Shown: positions 23,999 through 33,370, numbered from the stretch's first letter. The stretch: 43,714 bases of DNA from an uncultured Eggerthellaceae bacterium (GCA_910577495.1 CAJTML010000006.1:1-43714), one strand, 5' to 3'. Numbers and translations are program-made. The notes: generated from the sequence alone by a model not told the origin.

Positions 23999-26089
23999 CT
24001 ATTTTGCCGTTTTAGTCATTTTGGCGAAGTCTGCAACGTTAGCAAAGACAGCCACGAAACGATTCAGCAAGCGAAGGCGATTGTTGCGCAGTGCCTCATC
24101 CTTATCCATAATGAGCACGTCTTCGAAGAACGTATCAATAGGCGTGCGAAGCGCTGCAAGCGCCTGCAGAGCGGCGTCGTAGTCATCAACCGCAAGCGCG
24201 CGCTCAACTGCCACCGCTGCCTCGTTGGTAGCCTTATCAAGCGCCAGCTCGTCAACGTCCATCAAGCTTTCGTCAACCGTGTCTCCCAAAGCGGTATCTG
24301 CCAGGTTATGCGCACGTGCATAGGCTGTAGCCAAATCATCAAAGACCTCAGCTGACTGAGCACGCGCCGCTTCCAATGCGCGAGCACGCGCAATGATAAC
24401 TGCCGGCTCAACGATACCGGTTGCAAGCACCGCTTCCACACTATCAGGCGAAACACCGCTATCACGCAGGATAACCTTGGTACGCGTGACGAAGAATTCG
24501 ATAATCTGATCATAGATTGCCTGGCGATCAAATTCCACACCACTTGCCTGGTAGGTATCCAGCGACGCATTCACTGCATCCACAAGCGAAACGTTGAGTC
24601 CCGCTTCAAGCATGGCAATAATACCGATGGCGCTACGACGCAACGCGAACGGGTCAGAAGAGCCAGTCGGACCTTGTCCTACGGCGAACAAGCCGCAAAT
24701 GGTATCCAGCTTGTCTGCGGTTGCAACAATGCGTCCAACGATTGATTCAGGGAGATCGTCTCCTGCAAAACGCGGGCGATAGTGGTCAGCAATAGCTTGC
24801 GCCACCTGATCGGTCTCGCCTGCAGCAGTGGCGTAGTAGGAGCCCATAATGCCTTGTACGCTGGTGAATTCCACCACCGCGTTGGTCACCAGGTCGGCCT
24901 TCGCCAAATATGCCGCACGGGCAACATCTGCGCTTTCGACCTCATCAAGACCCGCGTCTTTCGCCAAATGCTCTGCCAGGCGTACCACGCGCTCGGTCTT
25001 TTTGCGCATCGTGCCCAAGCTCTCCTGGAAAACAACCTCATCCAGGCGGTCAACGTAGGTATCAAGAGCGTGCTTGAGGTCTTCTTCGTAGAAGAATTTC
25101 GCGTCAGAAAGACGTGCACGCACCACGCGCTCGTTGCCATCAATAATGGTCTCTGCGCACGCAGGATTGCCGTTTGACACCAAGATGAAGTGGTTAGTGA
25201 GCTTATGGTTGTCGTCATAGAGCGGGAAATAACGCTGATGCATCAACATGGCGTCCACGATAATCTCTTCGGGCACCAGCAAAAACTCTTCGTCAAAGGT
25301 TCCCACCAAAACGGTTGGGTATTCGCACAGATTCGTAACCTCTAAAAGCGTCTTTTCCGGCAGCTCAGCATGCGCATTCCAGGTTTGTTCAGCCTCGGCC
25401 ACGCCTGCTCGAATTGCCTGCTCACGCGCTTGTTCACTGGTGAGTACGTACGCCGACTCAAGCACAACCGGCAAATCAGCTGCAGTTGGCACCTTATGCG
25501 GTCCGGGTGCCAAGAAGCGATGTCCGCGCGTCTCGTTAGATGCCACCAGACCCGCAAACTCAACCGGAATTACCTGCTCATCCAACAGCGCTACCAGCCA
25601 GCGCACCGGACGTGAGAAGTACTCATGCGTACGTCCCCAGCGACATGACTTCGGCCACGAAATGGCACTGATGATGCTGCCAAGCACCTCAGGCAACAGC
25701 TCCGCGACATCACTTGCTGGAAGCGAACGAGTGGCGAAAACATATTCCACATCGCCCTCAACGCGTCGCTCTAAGTCTTCAACAGCAACGCCTTTGCCGC
25801 GCGCAAAACCGCTTGCAGCCTTAGTGGGGTTGCCATCTGCGTCAAAGGCAATTGCCACCGACGGACCGCGGAATACCTCATCAAGCGCTTCGGTGGTATC
25901 GGCCACGCCATCCACCATCACGATCAAACGGCGAGGCGTGGTCAGCACGCGAATGTCTCCGTGCGGAATACGAGCACCGTCCAATGCCTGCTCGGTGATC
26001 TGCGGCAGCGCCAGCGTTGCCTTATGCAGGTCAAACGCCGGAATTTCTTCGGTGCCGATTTCAAAGGTTAAGGTGTGCACGTTAGTCAT
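23999..26089 (-). CDS. glyS: Glycine-tRNA ligase beta subunit
   Basis: A 696-residue beta subunit of the tetrameric bacterial glycyl-tRNA synthetase, needed for tRNA binding. It opens with FEIGTEEIPAFDLHKA, followed by the usual RGHRFLAPGP, YFPLYDDNHKL, LVSNG and ERVVRARLSDAKFFYEEDLK motifs; the end has the anticodon-binding DALR-type helices. ATG 26089 follows GGAGG at six bases; the frame extending to 26212 is overlap with glyQ. It overlaps the glyQ stop by eight bases, so the two subunits are co-translated. The length is normal. Confidence 0.96.
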   Translation of the reverse strand: MTNVHTLTFEIGTEEIPAFDLHKATLALPQITEQALDGARIPHGDIRVLTTPRRLIVMVDGVADTTEALDEVFRGPSVAIAFDADGNPTKAASGFARGKGVAVEDLERRVEGDVEYVFATRSLPASDVAELLPEVLGSIISAISWPKSCRWGRTHEYFSRPVRWLVALLDEQVIPVEFAGLVASNETRGHRFLAPGPHKVPTAADLPVVLESAYVLTSEQAREQAIRAGVAEAEQTWNAHAELPEKTLLEVTNLCEYPTVLVGTFDEEFLLVPEEIIVDAMLMHQRYFPLYDDNHKLTNHFILVSNGNPACAETIIDGNERVVRARLSDAKFFYEEDLKHALDTYVDRLDEVVFQESLGTMRKKTERVVRLAEHLAKDAGLDEVESADVARAAYLAKADLVTNAVVEFTSVQGIMGSYYATAAGETDQVAQAIADHYRPRFAGDDLPESIVGRIVATADKLDTICGLFAVGQGPTGSSDPFALRRSAIGIIAMLEAGLNVSLVDAVNASLDTYQASGVEFDRQAIYDQIIEFFVTRTKVILRDSGVSPDSVEAVLATGIVEPAVIIARARALEAARAQSAEVFDDLATAYARAHNLADTALGDTVDESLMDVDELALDKATNEAAVAVERALAVDDYDAALQALAALRTPIDTFFEDVLIMDKDEALRNNRLRLLNRFVAVFANVADFAKMTKTAK

Positions 26090-27032
26090 TGTCTGCCTCC
26101 TTACCCTCATCGGTTGCAGGTGCCAGTCCCACCACGTGCTCCATATAGCTGGCACAACATGCCTTCGCCAGCGTGCGAACACGCAAGATATAAGCCATGC
26201 GCTCGGTGGCACTAATCACGCCGCGCGCATCTAACAAGTTAAAAGCATGGCAGCACTTCAGCACACTGTCATACGCCGGAAGCGGAAGACCTGCCTCCAA
26301 GGTACGCATACACTCAGCTTCGCGATCATTAAACTCCTGGAACAAGAAGTTCGTATCAGCCACTTCGAAATTAAACTTTGAATACTGACGCTCGTTTTCC
26401 AGATATACGTCACCATAGGTAAAGACCACGCCGTCTTTGCCGCGGCTCCACACGATGTCAAACATTGAGTCAACGCCCTGGATGTACATGGTCAGACGCT
26501 CAAGACCATAGGCAATCTCAACCGGAACCGGGTCGCACTCAAAGCCACCCACCTGCTGGAAGTAGGTGAACTGGGTGACTTCCATGCCATCAATCCAGAC
26601 TTCCCAGCCAAGACCCCACGCACCGAGCGTCGGGCTTTCCCAGTCGTCCTCAACAAAGCGCACGTCATGGGCGTCAACGTCAATACCAATAGCGCGCAAG
26701 CTGCCCAAATACAGCTCTTGGATGTTGTCGGGCGAAGGCTTCATAAGCACCTGGAACTGATAATAAAACTGCGTGCGATTGGGGTTTTCGCCATAACGAC
26801 CGTCGGTTGGACGACGACAACCCTGCACATAAGCAGTTCTCCAGGTGTCAGGACCAAGCGAGCGAAGTGTTGTTGCAGGGGCATTGGTTCCTGCGCCAAC
26901 CTCGTTGTCGTAGGGTTGCAAAATGACGCAACCCGCGTCAGCCCAATAACGCTGCAGGTTCATGATAACGTCTTGAAATGTTGGCGGCTGCGCATCTGCT
27001 TGCACGGCACCCATCTCAATTTCTTGGGTCAT
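26082..27032 (-). CDS. glyQ: Glycine-tRNA ligase alpha subunit
   Basis: A 316-residue catalytic subunit of glycyl-tRNA synthetase (alpha2beta2 type). Class II motifs are clear: FQDVIMNLQRYWADAGC, GAGTNAPATTLRSLGP, YVQGCRRPTDGRYGENPNR, WESPTLGAWGLGWEVW and EIAYGLERLTMYIQG. The first residues (MTQEIEMGAVQADAQPP) are a short variable extension; start ATG 27032 has GGAGAGG close by, and ATG 27014 is a possible alternative. No T-box leader fits in the 45 bases to lepB, so the genes probably belong to the lepB transcript. Confidence 0.95.
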   Translation of the reverse strand: MTQEIEMGAVQADAQPPTFQDVIMNLQRYWADAGCVILQPYDNEVGAGTNAPATTLRSLGPDTWRTAYVQGCRRPTDGRYGENPNRTQFYYQFQVLMKPSPDNIQELYLGSLRAIGIDVDAHDVRFVEDDWESPTLGAWGLGWEVWIDGMEVTQFTYFQQVGGFECDPVPVEIAYGLERLTMYIQGVDSMFDIVWSRGKDGVVFTYGDVYLENERQYSKFNFEVADTNFLFQEFNDREAECMRTLEAGLPLPAYDSVLKCCHAFNLLDARGVISATERMAYILRVRTLAKACCASYMEHVVGLAPATDEGKEADND

Positions 27033-27077
27033 ACCTCTCCAATCCTCAATCTCAAACCACACGTTGTATGTTGTAGA

Positions 27078-27647
27078 CTAATGCTCTAATAAGCCAAAAT
27101 TATCCAGCGGCCAGTACACCAAAACCGCCAGACCAGTCACGTTAGAAACAGGAACCGCACCGAACTTACGCGAATCCTGAGAGTTTGTCCGATTGTCCCC
27201 CATCACCCAAATTTCCCCCTCAGGAACCGTGTAGGGAAAGCTGACGCCACCAGGAATGGTATAGCTGGGCTTACCATCGGTGTAGGGCTCATCCAAGGCC
27301 ACCCCATCAACATAGACCAGCCCATCTTCGTCGTTGATCTCAACGGTTTGACCGGCGGTTGCAATACAGCGCTTAATGAGGATACGACCAGGAATTTCAG
27401 GATCATGAAACGTCACGACGTCCCCATATTCAGGTTCGCGAAAATAGTAGGTCACCTTCTCAGAAAAGACCATGTCACCTGTCATGATGGTCTCTTCCAT
27501 AGAACCTGACGGAATCTCATACGCCTGGAAAACAAAGGTGCGAAGCGCCCACGCCAACACCAGCACAAACGCTAGCATGCAGATTAAGCTCAAGAATGTC
27601 CTAAGCGGGTTTCTTCTTCCTTGGCTCGCGTGTTGACCGGCATCCAT
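27078..27647 (-). CDS. lepB: Signal peptidase I
   Basis: A 189-residue type I signal peptidase with one N-terminal membrane anchor (about residues 17-38). The catalytic Ser is in SGSMEETI (about residue 49), the catalytic Lys in RILIKRCIA (about 92), and the GDNRTNSQDSRKFGAV box is in place. It cleaves secretory signal peptides on the outer face of the membrane. ATG 27647 has AAAGG about 13 bases upstream, a long spacing. It lies 117 bases after trmD; that gap has GCTTGGT/ACCAAGC arms (minus strand) and a TATAGT that may be a -10 box. Confidence 0.95.
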   Translation of the reverse strand: MDAGQHASQGRRNPLRTFLSLICMLAFVLVLAWALRTFVFQAYEIPSGSMEETIMTGDMVFSEKVTYYFREPEYGDVVTFHDPEIPGRILIKRCIATAGQTVEINDEDGLVYVDGVALDEPYTDGKPSYTIPGGVSFPYTVPEGEIWVMGDNRTNSQDSRKFGAVPVSNVTGLAVLVYWPLDNFGLLEH

Positions 27648-27764
27648 GTGTTCAAAAAGTCCTTTCCAGACTGCTCATACTATAAGACTTGAGCTTGGTA
27701 CGCATGAGCACACCAAGCCCGAGTATAACGATATGGGTATGATACCGCGTTTTGCGAAGTGACC

Positions 27765-28508
27765 TTATGAATCAGGCAAACTTTGCAAAAAATCAAGATC
27801 GCTGGCTGACAGCTCAACCTTCTCAAGCAAATCAGGGCGAAAACGCGCGGTGCGCATCAACGATTGTTCGTGGCGCCATTGCTCAATTTTGGCATGATTT
27901 CCCGAAAGCAAGACCTCCGGCACATCCATCCCCCGATACGTTGCCGGACGAGTATACTGCGGATACTCCAACAAACCATCAGCAAAGCTTTCACATGCCG
28001 CGCCATCCTCGGCACCCAACACCCCATCAAGTTTGCGAACGACCGCGTCAATAACCACCATAGATGCAAGCTCACCGCTGGTCAGCACATAGTCACCAAG
28101 TGAGATCACATAATCTGCCAGGCTGTAGGCGCGCTCGTCAATTCCTTCGTAATGTCCACAAACAAACAGCAAGCGCTCTTTGATTGCCAGCTCCTGTACA
28201 CATGCCTCATCAAACGGTCGACCACAGGGGCTCAAAAAGATGACCGTCGGTGCGGGCAACGCAGAATCGTTGGCCTGTTCGCCCACAATGGCATCAAATG
28301 CTTCAAAGATTGGCTCGCACTTCATCACCAGACCATTGCCGCCACCATAGGGGTCATCGTCAGTTGTGCGATGACGATCATGTGTCCAATCGCGCAAGTC
28401 ATACGCGCGAAAATCCAAGATCCCTTTTGACTGGGCAATGCGCATCATGGATGTCCCCATGACCGAATCATACATATGTGGAAACGTAGAGAGCGTCTCG
28501 ATAATCAT
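27765..28508 (-). CDS. trmD: tRNA (guanine-N1-)-methyltransferase
   Basis: A 247-residue TrmD, which methylates G37 of tRNAs with S-adenosylmethionine. The start ETLSTFPHMYDSVMGTSM, DDDPYGGGNGLVMKCEP, the knot motif LLFVCGHYEGIDERAY, and ISLGDYVLTSGELASMVVID are all typical. Two adjacent ATGs exist; 28508 has AGGGG at better spacing than 28511. Order rimM-trmD is conserved; the usual next gene, rplS, is replaced here by lepB and glyQS. Confidence 0.96.
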   Translation of the reverse strand: MIIETLSTFPHMYDSVMGTSMMRIAQSKGILDFRAYDLRDWTHDRHRTTDDDPYGGGNGLVMKCEPIFEAFDAIVGEQANDSALPAPTVIFLSPCGRPFDEACVQELAIKERLLFVCGHYEGIDERAYSLADYVISLGDYVLTSGELASMVVIDAVVRKLDGVLGAEDGAACESFADGLLEYPQYTRPATYRGMDVPEVLLSGNHAKIEQWRHEQSLMRTARFRPDLLEKVELSASDLDFLQSLPDS

Positions 28509-28550
28509 CATATGCCCCTTGGATACAACCTGGTTTGGCGAACGGTAGCG

Positions 28551-29069
28551 CTAAAAGAGATCTAAAAAGCCCGCGGGAAGCTCTACATCAATCCGCTTCT
28601 CATCAGGATCTATTGCTATGATCATTTCCTCAACCCAGGGTATTAAAAGATCAGTACCATCTGGTTTTCGAACACAAAGCCTGCTTTGACCAGGGAGCAC
28701 TTCAAGCTCTACCACCTGCCCAAGCAGATCATCGTGATCATAGACGGCAAAATCAACCAGCGTTTCTTCGTTGTAGCGGACAAGCTCTTGCTCAATTTCG
28801 TCTGTATGTACAAGGCAAAAACAGCCACTCAGTTTTTCGGCAAGATCAATACTGTCAATGCCCTCGAAGAAAACAAGATACGAGCCATCGCTTTGCTCTT
28901 GAATTTCGCTCACGCGCGCACGACGCGGCGCATCAAGCTGTGGCGGCACAAATTGCACCCGCATGCCACAAGACAGCAAAAAAGGAAGACCCATGGTGGC
29001 TCGCACAATGAGTCCTCCTGCTAAATGCTTTGGCTTTACGAGGTAAGCAACCTGTGCCCACGTGCGCAT
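28551..29069 (-). CDS. rimM: Ribosome maturation factor RimM
   Basis: A 172-residue RimM, which binds S19 and helps 30S head assembly. The N-terminal barrel starts WAQVAYLVKPKHLAGGLIVRA, a slightly unusual form of the usual GRIxxxHGxxGE pattern; the C-terminal PRC-barrel has DLLGQVVELEVLPGQ, IPWVEEMI and the ending VELPAGFLDLF. The ATG starts directly after the khpA stop, so translation is coupled. The match is clear though the N-terminal signature is degenerate. Confidence 0.9.
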   Translation of the reverse strand: MRTWAQVAYLVKPKHLAGGLIVRATMGLPFLLSCGMRVQFVPPQLDAPRRARVSEIQEQSDGSYLVFFEGIDSIDLAEKLSGCFCLVHTDEIEQELVRYNEETLVDFAVYDHDDLLGQVVELEVLPGQSRLCVRKPDGTDLLIPWVEEMIIAIDPDEKRIDVELPAGFLDLF

Positions 29070-29321
29070 TTAATCGAGCAGTTCCACTTCGACATGCATA
29101 TTTGCACGAGATGCAGCAGCACGCGCAAGGGTGCGAATTGCCTTAATGACACGCCCTTGACGACCAATTACTTTGCCAGCATCTTCTGGGTTAACACGCA
29201 TTTCAACCAGCAGCGTACCGTCAGCTTCATTACCCACAATTTCAAATTCATCCGGGTAATCAATCAACGGAACCACGACTGATTCCACAAGGCTTACGAT
29301 ATCTTCTACCTGATCAGCCAT
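29070..29321 (-). CDS. khpA: KH-domain RNA-binding protein KhpA
   Basis: An 83-residue single KH-domain protein. The GXXG loop is IGRQGRVIKAIR (about 52-63), followed by the helix and ANMHVEVELLD. KhpA forms a complex with KhpB/EloR and influences cell elongation, RNA binding and division in Gram-positive bacteria. It sits five bases after rpsP and abuts rimM, in its usual position. Confidence 0.93.
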   Translation of the reverse strand: MADQVEDIVSLVESVVVPLIDYPDEFEIVGNEADGTLLVEMRVNPEDAGKVIGRQGRVIKAIRTLARAAASRANMHVEVELLD

Positions 29322-29326
29322 AAAAC

Positions 29327-29572
29327 TTAAGCATCCTTGCGTGCGTCACGAATCAGTGCAGCAACCGTATCGGTTGGCTGAGCACCGTTCTTGATCCACT
29401 GGTCAACCTTTTCCATATCAAACTCAACCATAGCCGGATCCTTAAGCGGGTTATAGCGACCCACTTCCTCAATAAAGCGGCCGTCACGCGGGCTGCGAGA
29501 ATCAGCTACAACAATGCGATAGTACGGACGCTTCTTGGCACCATGACGGGCGAGACGAATTTTGACTGCCAT
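29327..29572 (-). CDS. rpsP: 30S ribosomal protein S16
   Basis: An 81-residue S16 with RLARHGAKKRPYYRIVVADS, RDGRFIEEVGRYNPL and DQWIKNGAQPTDTVAALI, the full family pattern. Start ATG 29572 is preceded by AAAAAGGAG at nine bases; the longer frame to 29677 is upstream leader. It opens the rpsP-khpA-rimM-trmD group, with a promoter at 29649-29677. Confidence 0.97.
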   Translation of the reverse strand: MAVKIRLARHGAKKRPYYRIVVADSRSPRDGRFIEEVGRYNPLKDPAMVEFDMEKVDQWIKNGAQPTDTVAALIRDARKDA

Positions 29573-29648
29573 GAAGAAAAACTCCTTTTTATTTCTTACG
29601 TTATATATGCATGCGTTCACCAGAACACAGCGAAAACAGCAATTGTTT

Positions 29649-29677
29649 ATGATACGGCCACATGCCCATAAACGCAA
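29649..29677 (-). promoter_or_regulatory. Promoter upstream of rpsP
   Basis: On the minus strand -35 TTGCGT (29672-29677) and -10 TATCAT (29649-29654) are 17 bases apart, leaving a leader of about 70 bases. A second AT-rich block (ATATATAA near 29603) lacks a matching -35. Confidence 0.5.
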
Positions 29678-29777
29678 GCATTCATATGTGCAAGTGGCAT
29701 ATTACGGGGCTGTTTTGCGAAAAATCCGCACAAACAGCTCATGGTTTGCAACCTTCACAAACCAAAAGACGCTCCCG

Positions 29778-30437
29778 CTACGCGTTCTTTTTCTTCTTCT
29801 TCGACTTCTTCTTATCCTTAGCGTCTTTGTCTTTCTTTGCCTTCTTGGCTTTTTTGGGCTGCTCTTGTTCAAGCGCTTCATCGGCGCGAGCACCATCTAC
29901 CACCTCTGCACACGCCATCTCTTCGGCAAGCAAATCGGGAGAGGTAAGCTCCATGCAGTCGCGATAGTAAATGTGCATGTCCTCAAAGTTGCCAACGCCG
30001 CTCACAAAGCCGCCCGGAATCGTGCCGATACGCTTAAAGTCCAACGACTCACACACATGAATGGCAGCCTCGTTATCGGCCACAACCGCATTAAATTGCA
30101 TACCGCGGAACCCAAGGCGCACCGCTTGGCGAAGCGAATCTTCAACAAGCGCTTTACCCAGTCCCAGCCCGCGTGAGGCCTTCGCCACTGCATAGCTTGC
30201 ATTGGCCACATGTGCGCAGCGGCCGATATTGTTGGGGTGCAAGATATACAAACCAAACACCGTCTCATCAATTGCGGCAACTCCGGTATAGCTTTGGGCG
30301 GCGAAAAACTCACGCGCGCTCTGCTCGTTGAGCGGCTCAATTTGCGGGAAGGCATCTCCCGCTTCCACCACCACATTCCAGATGCGGATCATCTGCTCAA
30401 GATCGGCTTCTCTATATTCGCGAAACTCAAGTGCCAT
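29778..30437 (-). CDS. GNAT acetyltransferase with Lys-rich tail
   Basis: A 219-residue protein. Residues 1-170 are a GNAT domain: EFREYREADLEQMIRIWN at the start, acetyl-CoA loop SRGLGLGKALVEDSLR (about 88-103) and NEAAIHVCESLDFKRIGTIP near 127-146. From about 190 on it has a highly basic low-complexity tail made mostly of Lys with Ala and Asp. The gene lies between ffh and rpsP in a translation and secretion cluster. The tail suggests binding to RNA, ribosomes or membranes; the domain might acetylate a ribosomal or other protein, or a small molecule. Substrate unknown. Confidence 0.82.
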   Translation of the reverse strand: MALEFREYREADLEQMIRIWNVVVEAGDAFPQIEPLNEQSAREFFAAQSYTGVAAIDETVFGLYILHPNNIGRCAHVANASYAVAKASRGLGLGKALVEDSLRQAVRLGFRGMQFNAVVADNEAAIHVCESLDFKRIGTIPGGFVSGVGNFEDMHIYYRDCMELTSPDLLAEEMACAEVVDGARADEALEQEQPKKAKKAKKDKDAKDKKKSKKKKKNA

Positions 30438-30470
30438 AGTGTCTTATCCCTTCATGCCTGCTATAGCGGG

Positions 30471-31886
30471 TTATTGGCCCATCATATCTTGAATCTTTTT
30501 CAAATCTGAAAGCGACATACCAGCCGGCATTCCGGGGATTCCGCGGCGACGCTTACCCTTCTTGCCTTTCTTTCCCTTCTTCGGGGCAGTCATGGTATCA
30601 ATTGCCGGCATCATCTTTTTCATCATCTTTTTGGTTTCGTTAAACTTTTTGATGAGCTGGTTAACCTCGCTCACCGAAACGCCTGCACCACGCGCAATGC
30701 GTGCACGCCGCGAACCGTTCAAGATGTCGGGTTTGCGGCGCTCCGCCTTTGTCATGGAGTTGATGATTACCTCCATAGCGTCCAGCGCGCCTTCGTCAAC
30801 TTGTCCTTGTGACATGGCTTTATCGCCACCAGGAAGTGCGCTAATAAGCTTCGACACGCCACCCATTTTGCGAATCTGGCGGTTCATATCCACAAAGTCA
30901 TCCAACGTCAGCTCAGCGCGCATCATGCGCTCGGTTTGCTCTTGTTCAAGCTCTTCTTGCTGAACTCGAACCGCGCTCTCAATGAGGCTGACCATGTCGC
31001 CCATGCCCAAAATACGCTTGGCCATGCGGTCAGGATGGAATTCTTCAAGCGAATCGGGTTTTTCACCCGAGCTAATAAACTTGATAGGCTTGCCAGTCAC
31101 TTGCTTGATGGAAAGCGCACCGCCGCCGCGGGCATCGCCGTCCATCTTCGACATAATAACGCCATCAAAGTCAACGCGCTCCGCAAATGCCGCAGCCACA
31201 TTAACCACGTCTTGACCAGTCATGGCGTCAACAACCATAAGGATCTGATCAGGCTTAACGGCACGCTTAATGGCTTCTGCTTCCGCCATCATGTCCTCGT
31301 CAACATGCAAGCGACCCGCCGTGTCAATGATGACCACATCACGCATAGAATCAATGGCGTCCTGGATACCCTCTTTCGCAAGGCGCACGGGATCTTGGCC
31401 ATCTCCGCGATACACACGCACGCCGATCTCGTCACCTAAGGTCTGGAGCTGCTCGGCTGCTGCAGGACGATACACGTCGCCCGCCACCAGCAAAGGCAAA
31501 TGGTTTTCTTGCTTCAAGCGATATGCCAGCTTCGCCGCGGCGGTCGTCTTACCCGAACCCTGCAGGCCAACAAGCATAATGACGTTCGGGATGCGGTTGG
31601 TCAGTACAAGCTTTGAATCGGTTCTGCCCAAAAGCTCAGTCAGCTCATCAAGCACAATCTTGATAACGTTTTGCGCCGGTGTGAGCGAATCCAACACATC
31701 AGCGCTTAAGCAGCGCTCTTTGGTGTTGGCAATAAAGGTCTTTACCACCTTAAAGTTGACGTCAGCTTCAAGCAGCGCCATGCGAATCTCGCGCATGGCA
31801 TCGTTGATATCAGCTTCCGTTAACCTACCTTTACCGCGCAATCCTGAAAAGATGGACTGCAAACGATCTGAGAGATTTTCCAGCAT
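30471..31886 (-). CDS. ffh: Signal recognition particle protein Ffh
   Basis: A 471-residue SRP GTPase. N and G domains carry GLQGSGKTT (P-loop near 107), DTAGRLHVDEDMM and SKMDGDARGGGALS; the methionine-rich M domain (about 300-450) has the RNA-binding SRRARIARGAG motif and hydrophobic groove, ending with a basic GKKGKKGKRRR stretch and a short helix. It binds signal sequences at the ribosome and docks to FtsY. ATG 31886 follows AAGGAG at eight bases. It lies 16 bases from ftsY, so both partners are co-expressed. Confidence 0.97.
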   Translation of the reverse strand: MLENLSDRLQSIFSGLRGKGRLTEADINDAMREIRMALLEADVNFKVVKTFIANTKERCLSADVLDSLTPAQNVIKIVLDELTELLGRTDSKLVLTNRIPNVIMLVGLQGSGKTTAAAKLAYRLKQENHLPLLVAGDVYRPAAAEQLQTLGDEIGVRVYRGDGQDPVRLAKEGIQDAIDSMRDVVIIDTAGRLHVDEDMMAEAEAIKRAVKPDQILMVVDAMTGQDVVNVAAAFAERVDFDGVIMSKMDGDARGGGALSIKQVTGKPIKFISSGEKPDSLEEFHPDRMAKRILGMGDMVSLIESAVRVQQEELEQEQTERMMRAELTLDDFVDMNRQIRKMGGVSKLISALPGGDKAMSQGQVDEGALDAMEVIINSMTKAERRKPDILNGSRRARIARGAGVSVSEVNQLIKKFNETKKMMKKMMPAIDTMTAPKKGKKGKKGKRRRGIPGMPAGMSLSDLKKIQDMMGQ

Positions 31887-31902
31887 GCAAGCTTCTCCTT
31901 AT

Positions 31903-33273
31903 TTAATGGCGAAACCGATCCCAAAAACGCTTCTTCGTCGTGGGCGCTTCGGGTTGTTCGTCAGGCTCTTGTTCTGCGGCAGCTTCGTCTACCTCAAATG
32001 CTGTCTCAGCACCTGCGTCTGCTGCAAGCGTTTCAGCCTCAAGGGCTGCCAGCGCCAGATCAGCAAGCTCCTCATCAGTAAATTCACTCGTGGGATCTTG
32101 CACCACGTCTTGTTCGAGCTTATCCAAATCAAGCGCGTTGATCTTTGCTTCAAGTTCGTCATCATCGGCAAGCTCAGTGTCACAGACCAGATGCTCCACC
32201 TCATCTTCGGAACCCACCTGAGCATCTAACGTTGCCACCGCCTGCTTCACTACTTCTTTGGTTTCAACAGCGCCATGCAAAACGTCAAGGCGACGCTCTC
32301 CTGCCGACACGGCAGCCTCTTTCGCGTTTTCGCCGCTGAGTTCTTCTTGCTCCTCGAAGCGCTCGTCAAAGCCACCCACCAAGGCAAGGGCGAAGTCATG
32401 GGCATTAAAATCACGCAAGTCATCAATGCCTTCGCCCACACCAATCTTGATGATCGGCAGTTCAAGCTCATGGCTGACCGCCAGCGCAATGCCACCCTTT
32501 GCGGTGCCATCAAGCTTTGTCATGATGAGTGCATCCAAATCAAGCGCTCGGTTAAACTCTCGCGCTTGCTGCAGTCCGTTTTGGCCGGTGGTGGCATCAA
32601 TGACCAACACCGTATACACCGGCAACTTTGAGCGTTTGCGAACAACGTTGACCACTTTTTCCAGCTCACGCATCAGATCAGTGGAGGTATGCAGGCGTCC
32701 CGCTGTATCAATAAGCACTAGATCAGCATCGGTGGCCTCCGCGCGCTCAATGGTGTCATAGCACACGCTTGCCGGATCTGAGCCGCGCTCACGCGTCACC
32801 ATCTCAACACCTGCGCGTCGTGCCCACACTTCAAGCTGCTCAATAGCTGCCGCACGGAACGTATCCGCCGAGCCCAAAATGACCTGACGACCCGCATCGG
32901 TTTGCTCTTTGGCAATCTTTCCCACCGTCGTTGTTTTGCCGGTGCCATTGATACCCACAAACAAAATGAGGGCACGCTCATCACCTAAGATTGCCTCACC
33001 ACCTTCCGTAAAGGTCTGCGCAATCTCATCGTTGAGCAAATCTAGGACAGCATAGGCATCTGGCAGTGCTTGTCTGGTTGCCTGGTCGCGCAAATTCGAC
33101 ACAATCTCATCAGCTGCAACCACGCCAATATCAGAGAGAATGAGTGTTTCTTCCAGACCGTCCCAAAACTCTTCATCAAGGTCAGGGCCGCGATCCAAAA
33201 GCACGTTCATTGATTCGCGAAACTTTGTACGCGAACGTGAGAGTCCTTCATTAATTCGATCAAAGAACCCCAT
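31903..33273 (-). CDS. ftsY: SRP receptor FtsY with C-terminal acidic domain
   Basis: A 456-residue SRP receptor GTPase. The NG domain comes first (to about residue 305): P-loop GINGTGKTT (about 107-115), DTAGRLHTS, TKLDGTAKGG and GVGEGIDDLRDF. After it come about 140 residues rich in Glu, Asp and Ala, and a basic-aromatic end KKRFWDRFRH. In most bacteria the acidic A domain is N-terminal, so the order is inverted. The last helix could bind anionic lipids. ATG 33273 is preceded by AGGAG; TTG 33276 is the alternative. It is followed by ffh and preceded by smc. Confidence 0.95.
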   Translation of the reverse strand: MGFFDRINEGLSRSRTKFRESMNVLLDRGPDLDEEFWDGLEETLILSDIGVVAADEIVSNLRDQATRQALPDAYAVLDLLNDEIAQTFTEGGEAILGDERALILFVGINGTGKTTTVGKIAKEQTDAGRQVILGSADTFRAAAIEQLEVWARRAGVEMVTRERGSDPASVCYDTIERAEATDADLVLIDTAGRLHTSTDLMRELEKVVNVVRKRSKLPVYTVLVIDATTGQNGLQQAREFNRALDLDALIMTKLDGTAKGGIALAVSHELELPIIKIGVGEGIDDLRDFNAHDFALALVGGFDERFEEQEELSGENAKEAAVSAGERRLDVLHGAVETKEVVKQAVATLDAQVGSEDEVEHLVCDTELADDDELEAKINALDLDKLEQDVVQDPTSEFTDEELADLALAALEAETLAADAGAETAFEVDEAAAEQEPDEQPEAPTTKKRFWDRFRH

Positions 33274-33370
33274 CAACGTCTCCTTTCTGGCTTCTTTGCT
33301 TCAAGTGTATCCCAACTTTTCGCTCAAATTCAGCCAGCTACGTTATTCCATCGCACCTTCGCAACCGACA

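Noticed and set aside
27033..27077. T-box leader for glyQS
   Set aside because: Only 45 bases separate glyQ from lepB and no T-box hairpin or UGGN sequence arrangement could fit.
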